NCBI GenBank assembly: GCA_963743595.1
Contig: CAVURW010000096.1
Span: 1 to 23,597, forward strand
Source: CAVURW01 sp963743595
Lineage (GTDB): Bacteria; Verrucomicrobiota; Verrucomicrobiia; Methylacidiphilales; UBA1321
Direction: 5' to 3'
Length of the DNA: 23,597 bases
Under the pieces are notes generated by a model, which saw only the letters and a program-made list of their open reading frames with translations, ran no database searches and was not told the origin of the DNA. The position numbers and the translations under genes are program-made. Shown here piece after piece: positions 15,240 through 22,318 of the stretch. Positions within the stretch are counted from its first letter, which is position 1; each line of letters begins with the position of its first letter.

Positions 15240-17108
15240 ATGTTCACTTATCCTAAATCTTACGATGTCATCGTTGTTGGCGCTGGCCACGCTGGCGTCG
15301 AGGCGTCGCTGGCGGCTGCCCGGATGGGTTGTGAGACGTTGCTGCTCACGATGAATCTGGACGCCATCGGACAGATGTCCTGCAATCCAGCGATTGGGGG
15401 GCTTGCAAAAGGGCAAATGGTCCGGGAGATCGATGCATTGGGTGGTGAGATGGGGATCAACACGGACGCTACGGGCATTCAGTTTCGGATGTTAAACGCT
15501 TCGAAGGGCGCGAGCGTGCGCGGGCCACGCGCTCAGTGCGATAAGAAAGCGTATCAATTTCGGCTGAAGGCGACGTGCGAGCGACAACCAAATCTCGACC
15601 TGCAGCAAGGTCACACGATGGAGATCCACGAGAAGGATGGAGTGGTTACCGGTGTGAGCACGCAGTTGGGGGTGTTTTACGCGGCAAAAGCGGTGGTCAT
15701 CACCACGGGAACATTCCTGCAGGGCCTGATGCATGTGGGACTCAAGACGGCAGTAGGCGGTCGCGCGGGCGATAGTGCCAGCGGACTCTCAGCCTCGCTG
15801 TTGAAGTTGGGCTTTGAGTTGCAACGCCTCAAAACGGGAACGCCCCCTCGCCTACTCAAGCGGAGTATCGATTTCTCGAAGATGGAAGTACAAGAGGGCG
15901 ATACGCCGCCGCGTCCCTTTAGCTACCGCGCTTACGATTTGAGGAAAGAGCGGGATGAGATCTTCACGTTGAACGAGTGGAAAGACGGAATGTTCCACGT
16001 GGAACAATTGGCGTGCGCGATTACCTACACGTCGCAAAAGACGCATGAAATCGTTCGCTCGAACCTGGATCAATCTCCGCTCTATTGCGGTAAAATCGAG
16101 GGAATCGGGCCGCGATATTGCCCGTCGCTGGAAGATAAGGTCGTGCGGTTCGCAGATAAAGATCGGCACCAGCTCTTCCTCGAGCCCGAAGGCCGACACA
16201 CGGACGAATACTACATTAACGGTTGCTCCACGAGTCTTCCCATTCACGTCCAGATCCAGTTCATTCAATCGATCCCCGGGCTTGAGAACGCCAAGATCAT
16301 GCGCCCCGGCTACGCGGTTGAGTATGATTTCAGCCCGCCCACCCAGTTGCGTCCGACTCTCGAGACCAAACGTGTCGCCGGCCTGTTCTTCGCTGGGCAA
16401 CTCAACGGAACCAGTGGTTACGAAGAAGCGGCCGGGCAAGGGCTCATCGCAGGAATCAACGCTGCCGCCAGGGTCCTGGGCAAGCCAGAGCTGATTCTGC
16501 GACGCGATCAAGCCTACATCGGCGTGCTCATTGATGACCTCATCACCAAGGGCACGCAGGAGCCTTACCGGATGTTCACTTCCCGCGCCGAGCATCGTCT
16601 CTCCCTTCGATACGACAACGCCGATCTTCGACTGACAGAAATTGGTCTGCAGTACGGTCTTGTCTCGCCTCACCACGCAGAGCGATTTCGCAACAAACTC
16701 CGCCTGCTTGCAGAGACCCGTCACCTCCTGGAGACGACTAAAATCAACGGGCAGCCTTGGGCGCAACGCCTGAAACGGACCGATACGTTCTGGACTGATC
16801 TTCCCGAACCGTTCCAACTGATCGACGAGGACCTGGCTACCCAGATCGAGACCGAGATCAAGTACTCCGGATATCTCGCCCGTGAAAACGCCCAGATCGA
16901 GCGAAATCGACTGGATGAAGATCGCTCGATCCCCGACTGGGTGAATTACGACTCTGTTTCTGGCCTTAAAGCTGAGGCGCGCCTCAAGTTAAAAAAGGTG
17001 CAGCCGTTGACTTTTGGCCAAGCGGCGCGAATCTCCGGCATTAATCCCACCGATATTTCCCTGCTCCAGATTCACGTGAAGCGCGGTAAAATGGCAGTCG
17101 TTCATTGA
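15240..17108 (+). CDS. mnmG: tRNA uridine-5-carboxymethylaminomethyl modification enzyme MnmG (GidA)
   Basis: 622 residues, the normal length. The N-terminal FAD fold has VIVVGAGHAGVEASLAAARM with the GxGxxG motif, followed by the conserved CNPAIGGLAKGQMVREIDAL with a redox-active type Cys. Other family blocks are NGCSTSLP, the GTSGYEEAAGQGLIAGINAA FAD motif near 400, MFTSRAEHRLSLR, and the C-terminal YSGYLARENAQIER that contacts MnmE. With MnmE it installs the cmnm5 group at U34 of tRNAs. It carries a perfect parS palindrome within codons for GMFHVEQ (15991-16006). rsmG and parAB, the common neighbours near oriC, are not in the next 6 kb. The start ATG aligns with the family. Confidence 0.97.
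   Translation: MFTYPKSYDVIVVGAGHAGVEASLAAARMGCETLLLTMNLDAIGQMSCNPAIGGLAKGQMVREIDALGGEMGINTDATGIQFRMLNASKGASVRGPRAQCDKKAYQFRLKATCERQPNLDLQQGHTMEIHEKDGVVTGVSTQLGVFYAAKAVVITTGTFLQGLMHVGLKTAVGGRAGDSASGLSASLLKLGFELQRLKTGTPPRLLKRSIDFSKMEVQEGDTPPRPFSYRAYDLRKERDEIFTLNEWKDGMFHVEQLACAITYTSQKTHEIVRSNLDQSPLYCGKIEGIGPRYCPSLEDKVVRFADKDRHQLFLEPEGRHTDEYYINGCSTSLPIHVQIQFIQSIPGLENAKIMRPGYAVEYDFSPPTQLRPTLETKRVAGLFFAGQLNGTSGYEEAAGQGLIAGINAAARVLGKPELILRRDQAYIGVLIDDLITKGTQEPYRMFTSRAEHRLSLRYDNADLRLTEIGLQYGLVSPHHAERFRNKLRLLAETRHLLETTKINGQPWAQRLKRTDTFWTDLPEPFQLIDEDLATQIETEIKYSGYLARENAQIERNRLDEDRSIPDWVNYDSVSGLKAEARLKLKKVQPLTFGQAARISGINPTDISLLQIHVKRGKMAVVH
15991..16006. promoter_or_regulatory. parS-like ParB-binding palindrome inside mnmG
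   Basis: TGTTCCACGTGGAACA is a perfect 16-bp palindrome and exactly matches the well-known chromosomal parS pattern TGTTnCACGTGnAACA. It sits in the mnmG reading frame at codons for M-F-H-V-E-Q. parS sites are usually within a few hundred kb of the origin and often occur in coding sequence. A second, imperfect CACGTG at 17071-17080 does not qualify. Confidence 0.8.
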
Positions 17109-17217
17109 TATATTGCCCGCTTGATCCCGCTGCCCGCTTCCTGCACGCTCTCCAGCGCGATGCAACTCCTCAGCCTCCGCCCTCGTTAAGCCACTCTACC
17201 ACCATTCTCACGATGAC

Positions 17218-18615
17218 CTGCCGCCGGGTCCCTTCGATTACAACACGGCGACCCTCTATTTCGGGATCGGTGGCGGAATCGGTCTACTCATCGCCGGACT
17301 ACTCGTCTGGAATTCGATTGCCTCCCTCTCCCGTCAACGACTCATCAGCAACACCCCAGTCTCAAAAACGACCGGCGTTTTCATCGGATTCGTGGAGCTT
17401 TCGGGTATCTGTGAATGTGAAACGCCGACTGTCAGCTATCTGGCGGAGGTAACCTGCGTGCACTACAGCTTCAGCGTGGAAGAGGAGTGGCGTCGCGTCG
17501 TCATCAGCTACGAGACCGATAAAGAGGGGCGGCAACGGGAAGTACGACGGGTCGAGACAGGTTGGACCACGGTCGATTCTGAAACGGAGAGCGTTCCCTT
17601 CTATCTAAAGGATGACGTTGGACACATCCTTGTCCATCCAAAAGGCGCAGAGATTCAGCCGACCCAAGTCTTCTCGGCGCAGGTTTCAAGCTTCGATCCG
17701 CTCTACTACGGCAAGGGCCCCAACACGACAATCGCCGATTCCACGGGAGTGCGGCGCTTTCAGGAATCGGCCATCCCTCTCCAGGCGTCGATCTTTGTGG
17801 CGGGGCAATCCCGCGAACGGCAAGACATTGTTGCACCGGAAATCGCCCATAAAGAGGGCGAAGAGTATTTCCTCATCTCCACAAAAAATCGTGACGCTGT
17901 CGCCAGCGGCCTGGGTTGGTCCATCTGGCTCTCGTTCTTTGGTGCGCTTTTCTTGCTCCTCTTGGCCAATGGCATCGCGCTCATCTCGATCCTTCAGCAG
18001 AACTTTACGGACTTTAGCCCGCTGAACTGGATCGCTCCCGTCTTCACCGGCGGCGAGGTTTTACTCATCATCCTAGCCTGGTTCGCCTTTGCCACGCTCA
18101 CGATCTACAACAGCCTGATCATCTTACGGAATCGTGTTGAGCAAGGTTGGAAGCAGGTCGATATCCAATTGAAACGTCGGCACGACCTAATTCCGAACCT
18201 CATCGCCACCGTCAAAGCGATCCGTGACCATGAGATCGAGACCCACCAGAGTGTCGCCTCCATGCGGTCGCAGCTCTCCGCCACCCCGCCCGGCCAGCCT
18301 GGCGATGACTTTCGCTCGGTAGTTCCGCAGCTCGTGGCATTGCGGGAAGCCTATCCCAATCTGAAATCGGACCAGAACTTCCTCGCCTTGCAAAATCAGA
18401 TTGAACAGACAGAAAACCGAATCGCCCTCGCCCGCACTTACTTCAACGACATCGCTACCTTTTTTAATACACGCCTTGAAGTCATTCCGGACCGATTTCT
18501 CGCTAGTCTCGCGGGATTACGTTCGAAATCGCTTTTAGCCGCCGATGACTTTGAGCGCGCCACTGTCACAGTCAACTTCGCTCCAGCAACCAGCTCTGTG
18601 CCCGCGAAAAACTAG
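17218..18615 (+). CDS. GIDE (E3 ligase-like) and LemA domain membrane protein
   Basis: The frame contains, in order: a membrane helix (LYFGIGGGIGLLIAGLLVW, about 17257-17310), and a GIDE-type domain of the MULAN/E3-ligase-like family starting TTGVFIGFVELSG. Two more membrane helices follow (IWLSFFGALFLLLLANGIAL; PVFTGGEVLLIILAWFAFAT), then a LemA domain: YNSLIILRNRVEQGWKQVDI with LKRRHDLIPNLIATV. The first ATG/GTG/TTG in frame is a GTG at 17392, but it lies inside the GIDE domain and would drop the first helix, so it cannot be the true start. No usual start exists back to the TGA at 17122; a CTG at 17218 is the only near-cognate. An ATG at 17160 reads MQLLSLR in another frame and would join if one C were removed from the CCC near 17180. 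LemA and GIDE roles in bacteria are poorly defined and envelope-related; no RING finger is present. Confidence 0.75.
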   Translation: MPPGPFDYNTATLYFGIGGGIGLLIAGLLVWNSIASLSRQRLISNTPVSKTTGVFIGFVELSGICECETPTVSYLAEVTCVHYSFSVEEEWRRVVISYETDKEGRQREVRRVETGWTTVDSETESVPFYLKDDVGHILVHPKGAEIQPTQVFSAQVSSFDPLYYGKGPNTTIADSTGVRRFQESAIPLQASIFVAGQSRERQDIVAPEIAHKEGEEYFLISTKNRDAVASGLGWSIWLSFFGALFLLLLANGIALISILQQNFTDFSPLNWIAPVFTGGEVLLIILAWFAFATLTIYNSLIILRNRVEQGWKQVDIQLKRRHDLIPNLIATVKAIRDHEIETHQSVASMRSQLSATPPGQPGDDFRSVVPQLVALREAYPNLKSDQNFLALQNQIEQTENRIALARTYFNDIATFFNTRLEVIPDRFLASLAGLRSKSLLAADDFERATVTVNFAPATSSVPAKN

Positions 18616-18664
18616 AGATACTTTCAGGTAGCATTCTCACGCTTTTGTAGTAAGCTCCCGCCAG

Positions 18665-19051
18665 ATGGAAACGTATTTTGTCGATATCAAAATCGTCGGG
18701 ATCGAGGAAGAGGTCACTTACCGGCCGATAACACGGCTCTATCTCGTCTTTTTAAAGCTTTCGCACACGCCCCATTCCGCGTGGATACGTTTTTTTAATG
18801 AATCTCGGAAAACGCCCCGGCATCCCTTGTGGCGAAATGCAACGATCGACCGTCGGTTTATCGCTCTAGAATGTGTTCCGGAAGAGATCGAAACTCACTT
18901 GCTAGAGGGCCTGAAGCAAGATGTCTCGTTCGCAAATGCTCGCTATCGGGAGTTCTTAAAGAAGGAACTTCAGGAAGAGATGGCGATTCGTGGCAAAGCC
19001 CCGTCAGCCGATCGGATCACTGAGCTGCGGAATCGTCTAAAGTTCGATTAA
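18665..19051 (+). CDS. hypothetical protein
   Basis: 128 residues, no recognised family. The N-terminal half looks beta-rich (YFVDIKIVGIEEEVTYRP), the C-terminal third is a charged helix (YREFLKKELQEEMAIRG). No signal peptide or membrane segment is present, so it is probably cytosolic. It follows the LemA gene by 49 bp on the same strand. Its TAA overlaps by 4 bp the 3' end of the convergent DUF58 gene. A TAAGCT box 8 bases before the ATG could be a -10 element, but no matching -35 is evident. Codon use resembles its neighbours, so it is likely a real gene. Confidence 0.55.
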   Translation: METYFVDIKIVGIEEEVTYRPITRLYLVFLKLSHTPHSAWIRFFNESRKTPRHPLWRNATIDRRFIALECVPEEIETHLLEGLKQDVSFANARYREFLKKELQEEMAIRGKAPSADRITELRNRLKFD

Positions 19052-19962
19052 CCTTCACTGCGGTAGATCGCAAGCAGTTGAAGCACCGTCGTTAGATGGA
19101 CGGGGCCGCTACCGGGAGGTACCGTCTGTTTCCCCAATCGTACGCCGAAGGGCTGTTGCGCTTCATCGAGAGCGAGCGCCCAGCGTGTCATTTGCGAAAG
19201 CCTCGCCTCCAGAGGCATCTCTCGAAGTGCCGATTCATCCAGTAACAGTGCCGTCCCCAAGCTACCAGCAAATTTCTTCACCATGAGCGGTCGACCCCGC
19301 GCGTAGGCCTTCCACGCCACGTGTCGTAAAGGCTGGCCGGGCTGATAATTGATCAGACCAAAGAAATCGTCTCCGGAGACTTTCGGATTCGGCACGGAAC
19401 ACTCGATCATCTCGTTATCGTCCGTGGTGCTGGGAATCGCGGCATCACCCTCGGGCTTCGGATAAATGTAAAACGGTTGATTTACCGTAAACGTGAGATG
19501 CGCGGCGAATAAGCCGGAGGGATAACTGCTCCGAAGCTCTAGAATCTTCAGATCGTGCAACCCGCGCTTGGCCGCCGCCAGCGTTCCTTCGACTTCTGCG
19601 CCCGGAGCCCGGAGAGCGCGTAGCACCGGACTCTGGACAAGCAACTGTCTCGGCAAAGGATCCCGCGTGTGACAATAGACCTGGATGGAGTACCCAGGCG
19701 TGGCTCCCAGATTCCGGATCGAGAGGTCCATGTGCACATCCCCGCTCACAAAGGCGGGCCGAATACGCACCATATCCACGTAAACACCCTTCAGATTTCG
19801 CAGCGCGGAGAAGAACGAGACCATGCTGAGCGAGACGAGCAGGTAGAGGATAAAGTAGACGAGATTATTAGAATAGTTAATGGCTCCGAGCCACACACAG
19901 AGGAGGATCGGCCCCATGACCGCCCACATTCGCGTGGGATAGACTCGGAGCGACCTCTTCAT
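19048..19962 (-). CDS. DUF58 domain membrane-anchored protein
   Basis: 304 residues. Two N-terminal membrane helices (about 12-50, WAVMGPILLCVWLGAI and VYFILYLLVSLSMVSFFSAL) precede a beta-rich region and the conserved DUF58 block: DFFGLINYQPGQPLRHVAWK, then RGRPLMVKKF. DUF58 proteins nearly always go with a MoxR ATPase, as here: the start lies 6 bp after the MoxR stop. They are thought to act in envelope or protein-complex maturation, but no biochemical activity is known. The usual VWA-domain, Bat and transglutaminase partners are absent downstream because the next gene is convergent. The family is secure and the role inferred. Confidence 0.87.
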   Translation of the reverse strand: MKRSLRVYPTRMWAVMGPILLCVWLGAINYSNNLVYFILYLLVSLSMVSFFSALRNLKGVYVDMVRIRPAFVSGDVHMDLSIRNLGATPGYSIQVYCHTRDPLPRQLLVQSPVLRALRAPGAEVEGTLAAAKRGLHDLKILELRSSYPSGLFAAHLTFTVNQPFYIYPKPEGDAAIPSTTDDNEMIECSVPNPKVSGDDFFGLINYQPGQPLRHVAWKAYARGRPLMVKKFAGSLGTALLLDESALREMPLEARLSQMTRWALALDEAQQPFGVRLGKQTVPPGSGPVHLTTVLQLLAIYRSEG

Positions 19963-19968
19963 AAATCC

Positions 19969-20889
19969 TTACCGCACCGGCACAGTCGTTAACATCGTTT
20001 GAACCAGCCCGCTACCCGAACCGCCGCTGCCCTCCAAGCCGCTGAGCCGATGCGCGATTACGCTGCTGGCGATGGCCTGAACATCTTCCGGTAACACCGC
20101 TTTGTGCCCGCACAGAAACGCCCAGGATTGCGCCGCACGCTGCAGTGCCAGTGAGGCGCGCGGCGATAGGCCTCGTCCAACCGTGTCGAGCACCCGGCTT
20201 TTCTCGACGAGATCCAGCACGTAATCTCGAATTCGATCCGATACATGCATCGCGCGAACCTCCTGTTGCCACGCCAGGAACTGCGCACGATCGATCATCG
20301 CCTCTAATTTACTGATTATCTCCCGCCGCTCTTTGCCTGCCAACATCTCCTTCTCCGCAATGCGCCCAGGGAAGCCTACCTCGATCCGCATGAAAAATCG
20401 GTCCAATTGCGATTCCGGCAGAGGGTAAGTCCCGATTTGACGTTGCGGATTCTGGGTGGCGATCACGAAGAACGATTCCGGCAAAGCGTGCGTCGTCCCT
20501 TCGATGGAGACCTGCCCCTCCTCCATCGCCTCCAGGAGAGCGCTCTGCGCTTTCGGCGTCGCACGGTTCACTTCATCCGCTAACAACATTTGTGTGAAGA
20601 TCGGACCGGGATGAAAGATAAACTGCCGCGTATTCACGTCGAAAATCATGCTGCCGAGTAAGTCCGCAGGAAGCAGATCGCTGGTAAACTGCATTCGCCG
20701 AAACTCCAGCCCAAAGATTTTCGCAAGCGCATGGGCCAGCGTCGTCTTCCCCACGCCCGGTACATCCTCGATGAGTAAATGGCCGCGTGCCAAGAGGCAG
20801 CAGACCGCTTTACGAATTACCTGCTCTTTCCCAAGGATGATTTGATCCAAGGCCTTGAGTACATCTTCCAATTTTGCAGACACGCGCAA
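19969..20889 (-). CDS. MoxR family AAA+ ATPase
   Basis: 306 residues from a TTG at 20889; a GTG two codons later (20883) would be equally good. Walker A is GVGKTT (G45-T50, K48), Walker B is LLADEVNR (D105, E106), sensor 1 is N147 in IATQNPQ, and LDRFF carries the arginine following. Length and C-terminal helical lid agree with MoxR/RavA-type ATPases, chaperone-like remodellers that cooperate with VWA proteins or DUF58 partners. It heads a two-gene operon with DUF58. No VWA protein is in the window, so the client is unknown. The start lacks a good Shine-Dalgarno. Confidence 0.93.
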   Translation of the reverse strand: MRVSAKLEDVLKALDQIILGKEQVIRKAVCCLLARGHLLIEDVPGVGKTTLAHALAKIFGLEFRRMQFTSDLLPADLLGSMIFDVNTRQFIFHPGPIFTQMLLADEVNRATPKAQSALLEAMEEGQVSIEGTTHALPESFFVIATQNPQRQIGTYPLPESQLDRFFMRIEVGFPGRIAEKEMLAGKERREIISKLEAMIDRAQFLAWQQEVRAMHVSDRIRDYVLDLVEKSRVLDTVGRGLSPRASLALQRAAQSWAFLCGHKAVLPEDVQAIASSVIAHRLSGLEGSGGSGSGLVQTMLTTVPVR

Positions 20890-21045
20890 CAGGCTAGATC
20901 ACACGGGGAAGGCTCCGCCACATAAATTTCAATCGGTTACGGGTGCCGCGCAATTACCTTCGGCGAAGGCTGGCTCGTATCTCCTCACCACGACTCTGAA
21001 TTTACGAAAGAAGTTTAAAAAAGACGGGTTTTGTTCATTTCTCTG

Positions 21046-21073
21046 TTGATAAGATTAATGGTTTCTCTAGGCT
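21046..21073 (+). promoter_or_regulatory. weak candidate promoter for the HH/CPDC protein
   Basis: TTGATA (21046-21051, 5 of 6 matches) and TAGGCT (21068-21073) are spaced by 16 bases. Initiation 7 bases after the -10 would fall on the ATG at 21080, the same leaderless layout as at ribBA. The -10 is weak. Confidence 0.3.
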
Positions 21074-21079
21074 GCGGGT

Positions 21080-21592
21080 ATGAAACCGTTGTCGCTGCGC
21101 ATTTGGGCCTGCCTAGGGCTCGTGGCTCTCATTTCTGGAGGCAACTCCGCCTACTCGGATGATGTTTCGAATCCGAGCCGCAGTAAGGATAATGATTTGC
21201 AGTATCAAATGGGCCTCGACAGCGCCAAGTATTACCAGGCGTACAATCTCTACCGGATGGGTCTACTCACCGGGATTTGCCAAGTGCATCATAAGAAGCT
21301 TTTCCAGGAAACCGTGCCTCTGAATTACGGCCGTCCGCTCTACGCCGCTCCCGCCCCCGGTGAACCTTCCGATGTCTATCGGTTTACCCATTTCCCACAC
21401 GCCATGCAGTATGAGCTGGCGGGTCATATCACGCGCCACCCCAAGACGGTGGATATCTACGTGTGCCCCGATTGCCTAAAAGCGCAGTACGCCTGGGAGC
21501 GCAAGTGGTACGCCGATCATCCGCCGGCCGTCGATCCAAAGATCCGCGATCAGCAGAACGAAGAGAACGGCAATCACTCGGCGTTGTTTTAG
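21080..21592 (+). CDS. secreted putative metal-binding protein
   Basis: 170 residues. An N-terminal signal peptide (IWACLGLVALISGG, cleavage near SAYS-DD) predicts export. The mature part has a CQVHH motif (C67, H70, H71) in the block GICQVHHKKLFQETVPLNYG and a later CPDC (C129, C132), well placed to form one zinc or other metal site. The rest is charged with a histidine-rich patch (FTHFPHAM) and an Asn/Glu-rich tail. Proteins with this shape recur in Verrucomicrobiota, to my recollection, but I know no named family or function. It stands alone between MoxR (divergent) and hicB. Confidence 0.7.
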   Translation: MKPLSLRIWACLGLVALISGGNSAYSDDVSNPSRSKDNDLQYQMGLDSAKYYQAYNLYRMGLLTGICQVHHKKLFQETVPLNYGRPLYAAPAPGEPSDVYRFTHFPHAMQYELAGHITRHPKTVDIYVCPDCLKAQYAWERKWYADHPPAVDPKIRDQQNEENGNHSALF

Positions 21593-21676
21593 GTTATTGG
21601 GTTAATCGATGGTCGATGCTGAGCACGCACTTTCAACTAATGGCGCGAATCTAAGAACAGCTAGATAGCCACTGAA

Positions 21677-21699
21677 TCCAACAGCAATGCCGTGTTGGA
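21677..21699. repeat. 7-bp inverted repeat upstream of hicB
   Basis: TCCAACA (21677-21683) and TGTTGGA (21693-21699) are exact reverse complements with a 9-base spacer, 34 bp before hicB. It overlaps a possible -35 box TTGGAC. It may be an operator for the hicBA pair or a stem of a terminator for the gene before; a following CATTTTGGG lacks a real T run. Confidence 0.4.
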
Positions 21700-21732
21700 C
21701 ATTTTGGGATAAAAAGAATACAAGGGTATACC

Positions 21733-21939
21733 GTGAAATTGACAGCTGTAATCTATCCTGACTCCCAAACGGCCTTATACGTTGCTGAGTGTCCTGAAAT
21801 CGGTACCGCCAGTCAGGGCACCACCGAAGAAGAAGCCCTCGAAAATCTGCGGGATGCCACTGAAGTTTACATTGAATCGTTCCCTAACGCATTCAAGAAA
21901 TCTGCGGCCATTCGCACTTTCGAGCTATTAAATACCTAA
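21733..21939 (+). CDS. hicB: HicB family antitoxin
   Basis: 68 residues from a GTG with AAGGG 6 bases upstream. The HicB fold is clear: LTAVIYPDSQTALYVAECPE, then GTASQGTTEEEALENL and the helix ending IESFP. It lacks the C-terminal HTH or ribbon-helix-helix present in many HicB antitoxins, so it probably neutralises HicA by direct contact and may not repress by itself. The order hicB-hicA is the reverse of the classical pair but common. The TAA overlaps the first codons of the HicA frame by 8 bases. Confidence 0.85.
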   Translation: MKLTAVIYPDSQTALYVAECPEIGTASQGTTEEEALENLRDATEVYIESFPNAFKKSAAIRTFELLNT

Positions 21940-22159
21940 ACTGCCCGTTGTTTCGGGTAGCCAAGCCGTTTCCGCCTTCAAACGCCTCGGATTTTTCGTC
22001 GATCGCCAGCGAGGCAGTCACGTCATCCTCAAAAAGATCACGTCTCAAGGTGAGCTCGGTTGTGTGATTCCCTTGCACAAGGAGATCGCCATCGGGACCC
22101 TACGCAGTGCACTCAGAATGGCAAGTGTCTCACCGGAAGAATTTGTCGCCGTTCTCTAA
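21932..22159 (+). CDS. hicA: HicA-like mRNA interferase toxin, start codon ATG replaced by ATA
   Basis: An open frame of 75 codons overlaps the hicB end and encodes a complete HicA: KLPVVSGSQAVSAFKRLGFF, then RQRGSHVIL with the catalytic H30, CVIPLHKEI and a final helix SPEEFVAVL. HicA is a double-stranded-RNA-binding-like nuclease that cleaves mRNA and is held by HicB. Family members typically start M-P-K-L-P; here the first codon is ATA (21932-21934). The next near-cognate start is CTG at 21941, giving 72 residues; no ATG, GTG or TTG precedes the catalytic region. The toxin may be translationally silenced, translated weakly, or the A may be a miscalled G. Confidence 0.75.
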   Translation: MPKLPVVSGSQAVSAFKRLGFFVDRQRGSHVILKKITSQGELGCVIPLHKEIAIGTLRSALRMASVSPEEFVAVL

Positions 22160-22318
22160 TTTTCAGCCTCGCAAACAAAACAACTCGGTACCCACTATTT
22201 TAATCTCTTATCGTGCTGACGCTCTTGATTCTGCGATCTCGTCAGAAACTGAAGTGGTATTGGAATCCGATCACCACGAGCTTCGGAAACAACATCGAAA
22301 TCGCTGTCCTTCTTGGCC

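Noticed and set aside
15852..16817. Minus-strand open frame of 321 codons opposite mnmG
   Set aside because: Antisense shadow of a highly conserved housekeeping gene, no recognisable domain.
17071..17080. Second CACGTG-centred palindrome (TTCACGTGAA) in the 3' end of mnmG
   Set aside because: Flanking bases do not match the parS pattern on either side (three of five each), so it is not counted as a parS.
17105..17452. Plus-strand 115-codon frame near the LemA start
   Set aside because: Ser/Pro/Arg-rich product typical of a wrong frame; the overlapping frame carries a membrane helix and the GIDE domain.
20890..21079. Hidden small gene or RNA between MoxR and the secreted protein
   Set aside because: No open frame with protein-like sequence and no stable stem with a T run; only a weak promoter-like pair was found.
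22160..22318. Additional gene between hicA and the ClC gene
   Set aside because: Plus-strand open frame here continues into the ClC antisense and shows no coding character; no RNA structure was apparent.
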